Below, in pieces: positions 49,901 through 50,582 of a stretch of DNA of 50,582 bases. A model generated the notes under the pieces. That model was given only the letters and a program-made list of their open reading frames with translations. It made no database searches and was not told the origin of the DNA. The translations under genes and the position numbers were made by a program. How positions within the stretch are numbered: the stretch's first letter is position 1; each line of letters begins with the position of its first letter. Source of the stretch: Ichthyophthirius multifiliis (Eukaryota; Ciliophora; Oligohymenophorea; Hymenostomatida); contig NW_004087683.1 of NCBI RefSeq assembly GCF_000220395.1, forward strand, positions 1 through 50,582, in the 5' to 3' direction.

Positions 49901-50582
49901 TACTGATATAGGAAGAAAACCTTTATCTTCAAGATTTTTAAGACATACTCCTTTAATTTTAGTAGATTTCCCCGGGCCAGAATCTTTGAAGTAAATTTAT
50001 GGTACTTTCAACAGAGCGATGTTAAAAAAAGTTCCTAGTTTAAGGAATTATGCAGATTCTTTAACTAATTCAATGGTTGAATTTTATACTAAATCTTAAC
50101 TACATTTCACTTCAGATATATAGCCACATTATATTTATTCACCAAGAGAATTAACTAGATGGAAATATGCAATCAATGAAGCTTTGGAACCTTTAGAAAC
50201 TCCAGAAGATTTAGTTCGATTATGGGCACATGAGGCTATGAGATTATTTGAAGACAGGTATATAAATATAAATAAAAATATGTATGTAATAATAAAAATA
50301 GACTTGTAAAAGATGAAGAAAAAGAATGGTGTGAAAAATTAATAGATTAAATATCTTAATCTAATTTTCCTAATGTAAAATAATAAGCCTTAGATCGTCC
50401 TATATTATTTACGAATTATTTAACAAAAAGCTACAAAACTGTAGAACGAGAAGAATTACGAAAATACGTAATTGCCCGTTTAAAAATATTTTACGAAGAA
50501 TAAATAAACGTCCCCATAGTAGTGTTCGACTCCGTTTTAGAGCATATTCTTAGAATAGATAGAGTTTTAAGACAACCTTTAG
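41359..50582 (+). CDS. DYNC1H1: Cytoplasmic dynein 1 heavy chain, 5' part (tail to after AAA3)
   Basis: Minus-end-directed microtubule motor. The tail begins [20 protein letters not shown]; mid-tail has [20 protein letters not shown] and [19 protein letters not shown]. The linker region has [20 protein letters not shown] and [18 protein letters not shown]1 Walker [10 protein letters not shown] (47390-47416) with [23 protein letters not shown]2 GPSGCGKS (48373-48396) with [22 protein letters not shown]3 GPPGSGKT (49539-49562) with [39 protein letters not shown] and [12 protein letters not shown]. These AAA3 blocks match cytoplasmic dynein 1 rather than axonemal dyneins. Introns: 42151-42199, 43235-43362, 44379-44442, 45046-45113, 45750-45814, 46820-46960, 47525-47581, 48071-48111, 49282-49331, 50258-50301; splicing these keeps one frame. 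The gene continues past the window (AAA4-6, stalk and stop missing). Confidence 0.95.
43257..43305. repeat. (TA)n microsatellite in dynein intron
   Basis: Perfect TA run inside the intron 43235-43362; a like run sits at about 46907-46943 in the intron 46820-46960. Confidence 0.85.

Noticed and set aside
1-50582. Transposon, virus-like element or defence/toxin system
   Set aside because: No transposase, integrase, polymerase, reverse transcriptase, capsid or terminal inverted repeats were seen; every recognisable gene is a ciliate host gene.

Overview
The window is eukaryotic nuclear DNA from a ciliate that reads TAA and TAG as glutamine and uses only TGA as stop. Every recognisable protein here is full of in-frame TAA/TAG and ends at TGA. 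A+T is extreme (gene-free stretches are almost pure A/T), genes are closely packed, and introns are short (about 40-140 nt, GT...AG, often carrying a (TA)n run). This fits macronuclear DNA of an oligohymenophorean; the A+T level and intron style suggest an Ichthyophthirius-like species more than Paramecium, but the species is inference. I see no CRISPR array, rRNA, tRNA, transposon or virus-like element.

Layout, left to right. 121-676 (+): 3' end of a nucleotide-sugar/triose-phosphate-type transporter. 1894-~3912 (+): ABCG half-transporter with eroded ATPase motifs and frame changes. 4069-7065 (+): RPAP1-like RNA polymerase II assembly factor. 7241-9230 (+): FAAH-type amidase. 9458-9907 (+): one-TM orphan. 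10606-11512 (+): possible MED4-like Mediator subunit. 12389-13195 (+): orphan with a mitochondrial-type N-terminus and C-terminal TMs. 13418-16558 (-): synaptojanin-like SAC plus 5-phosphatase. 17017-17735 (+): RidA. 18162-18744 (-): small orphan. 19043-19597 (+): HPRT. 20809-21747 (-): TFIIB-family protein. 22925-23942 (-): short-chain dehydrogenase. 24243-24653 (-) and 24739-24951 (+): small orphans. 25780-36279 (+): IP3-receptor-type calcium release channel. 36460-40711 (+): PH + coiled coil + CLU + TPR protein. 41359-end (+): cytoplasmic dynein 1 heavy chain, cut by the window edge after AAA3.

These are mostly independent housekeeping genes, not an operon or a defence island. Loose themes are polymerase II machinery (RPAP1, MED4-like, TFIIB), phosphoinositide/calcium signalling (SAC-5-phosphatase, IP3R) and mitochondria/transport (CLU, dynein, two orphan membrane proteins). 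The most unusual feature is a ~685-bp 12-nt minisatellite inside the IP3-receptor ligand domain. It stays in frame with the start codon at 25780 and encodes a (Pro-Gln-Ser-Gln)n insert only because TAG means Gln. Next in interest are a PH-CLU domain fusion, a SAC-5-phosphatase whose second catalytic domain looks worn, an IP3R lacking the usual pore signature, and a decaying ABCG gene whose last exon runs without a stop into the RPAP1 frame.
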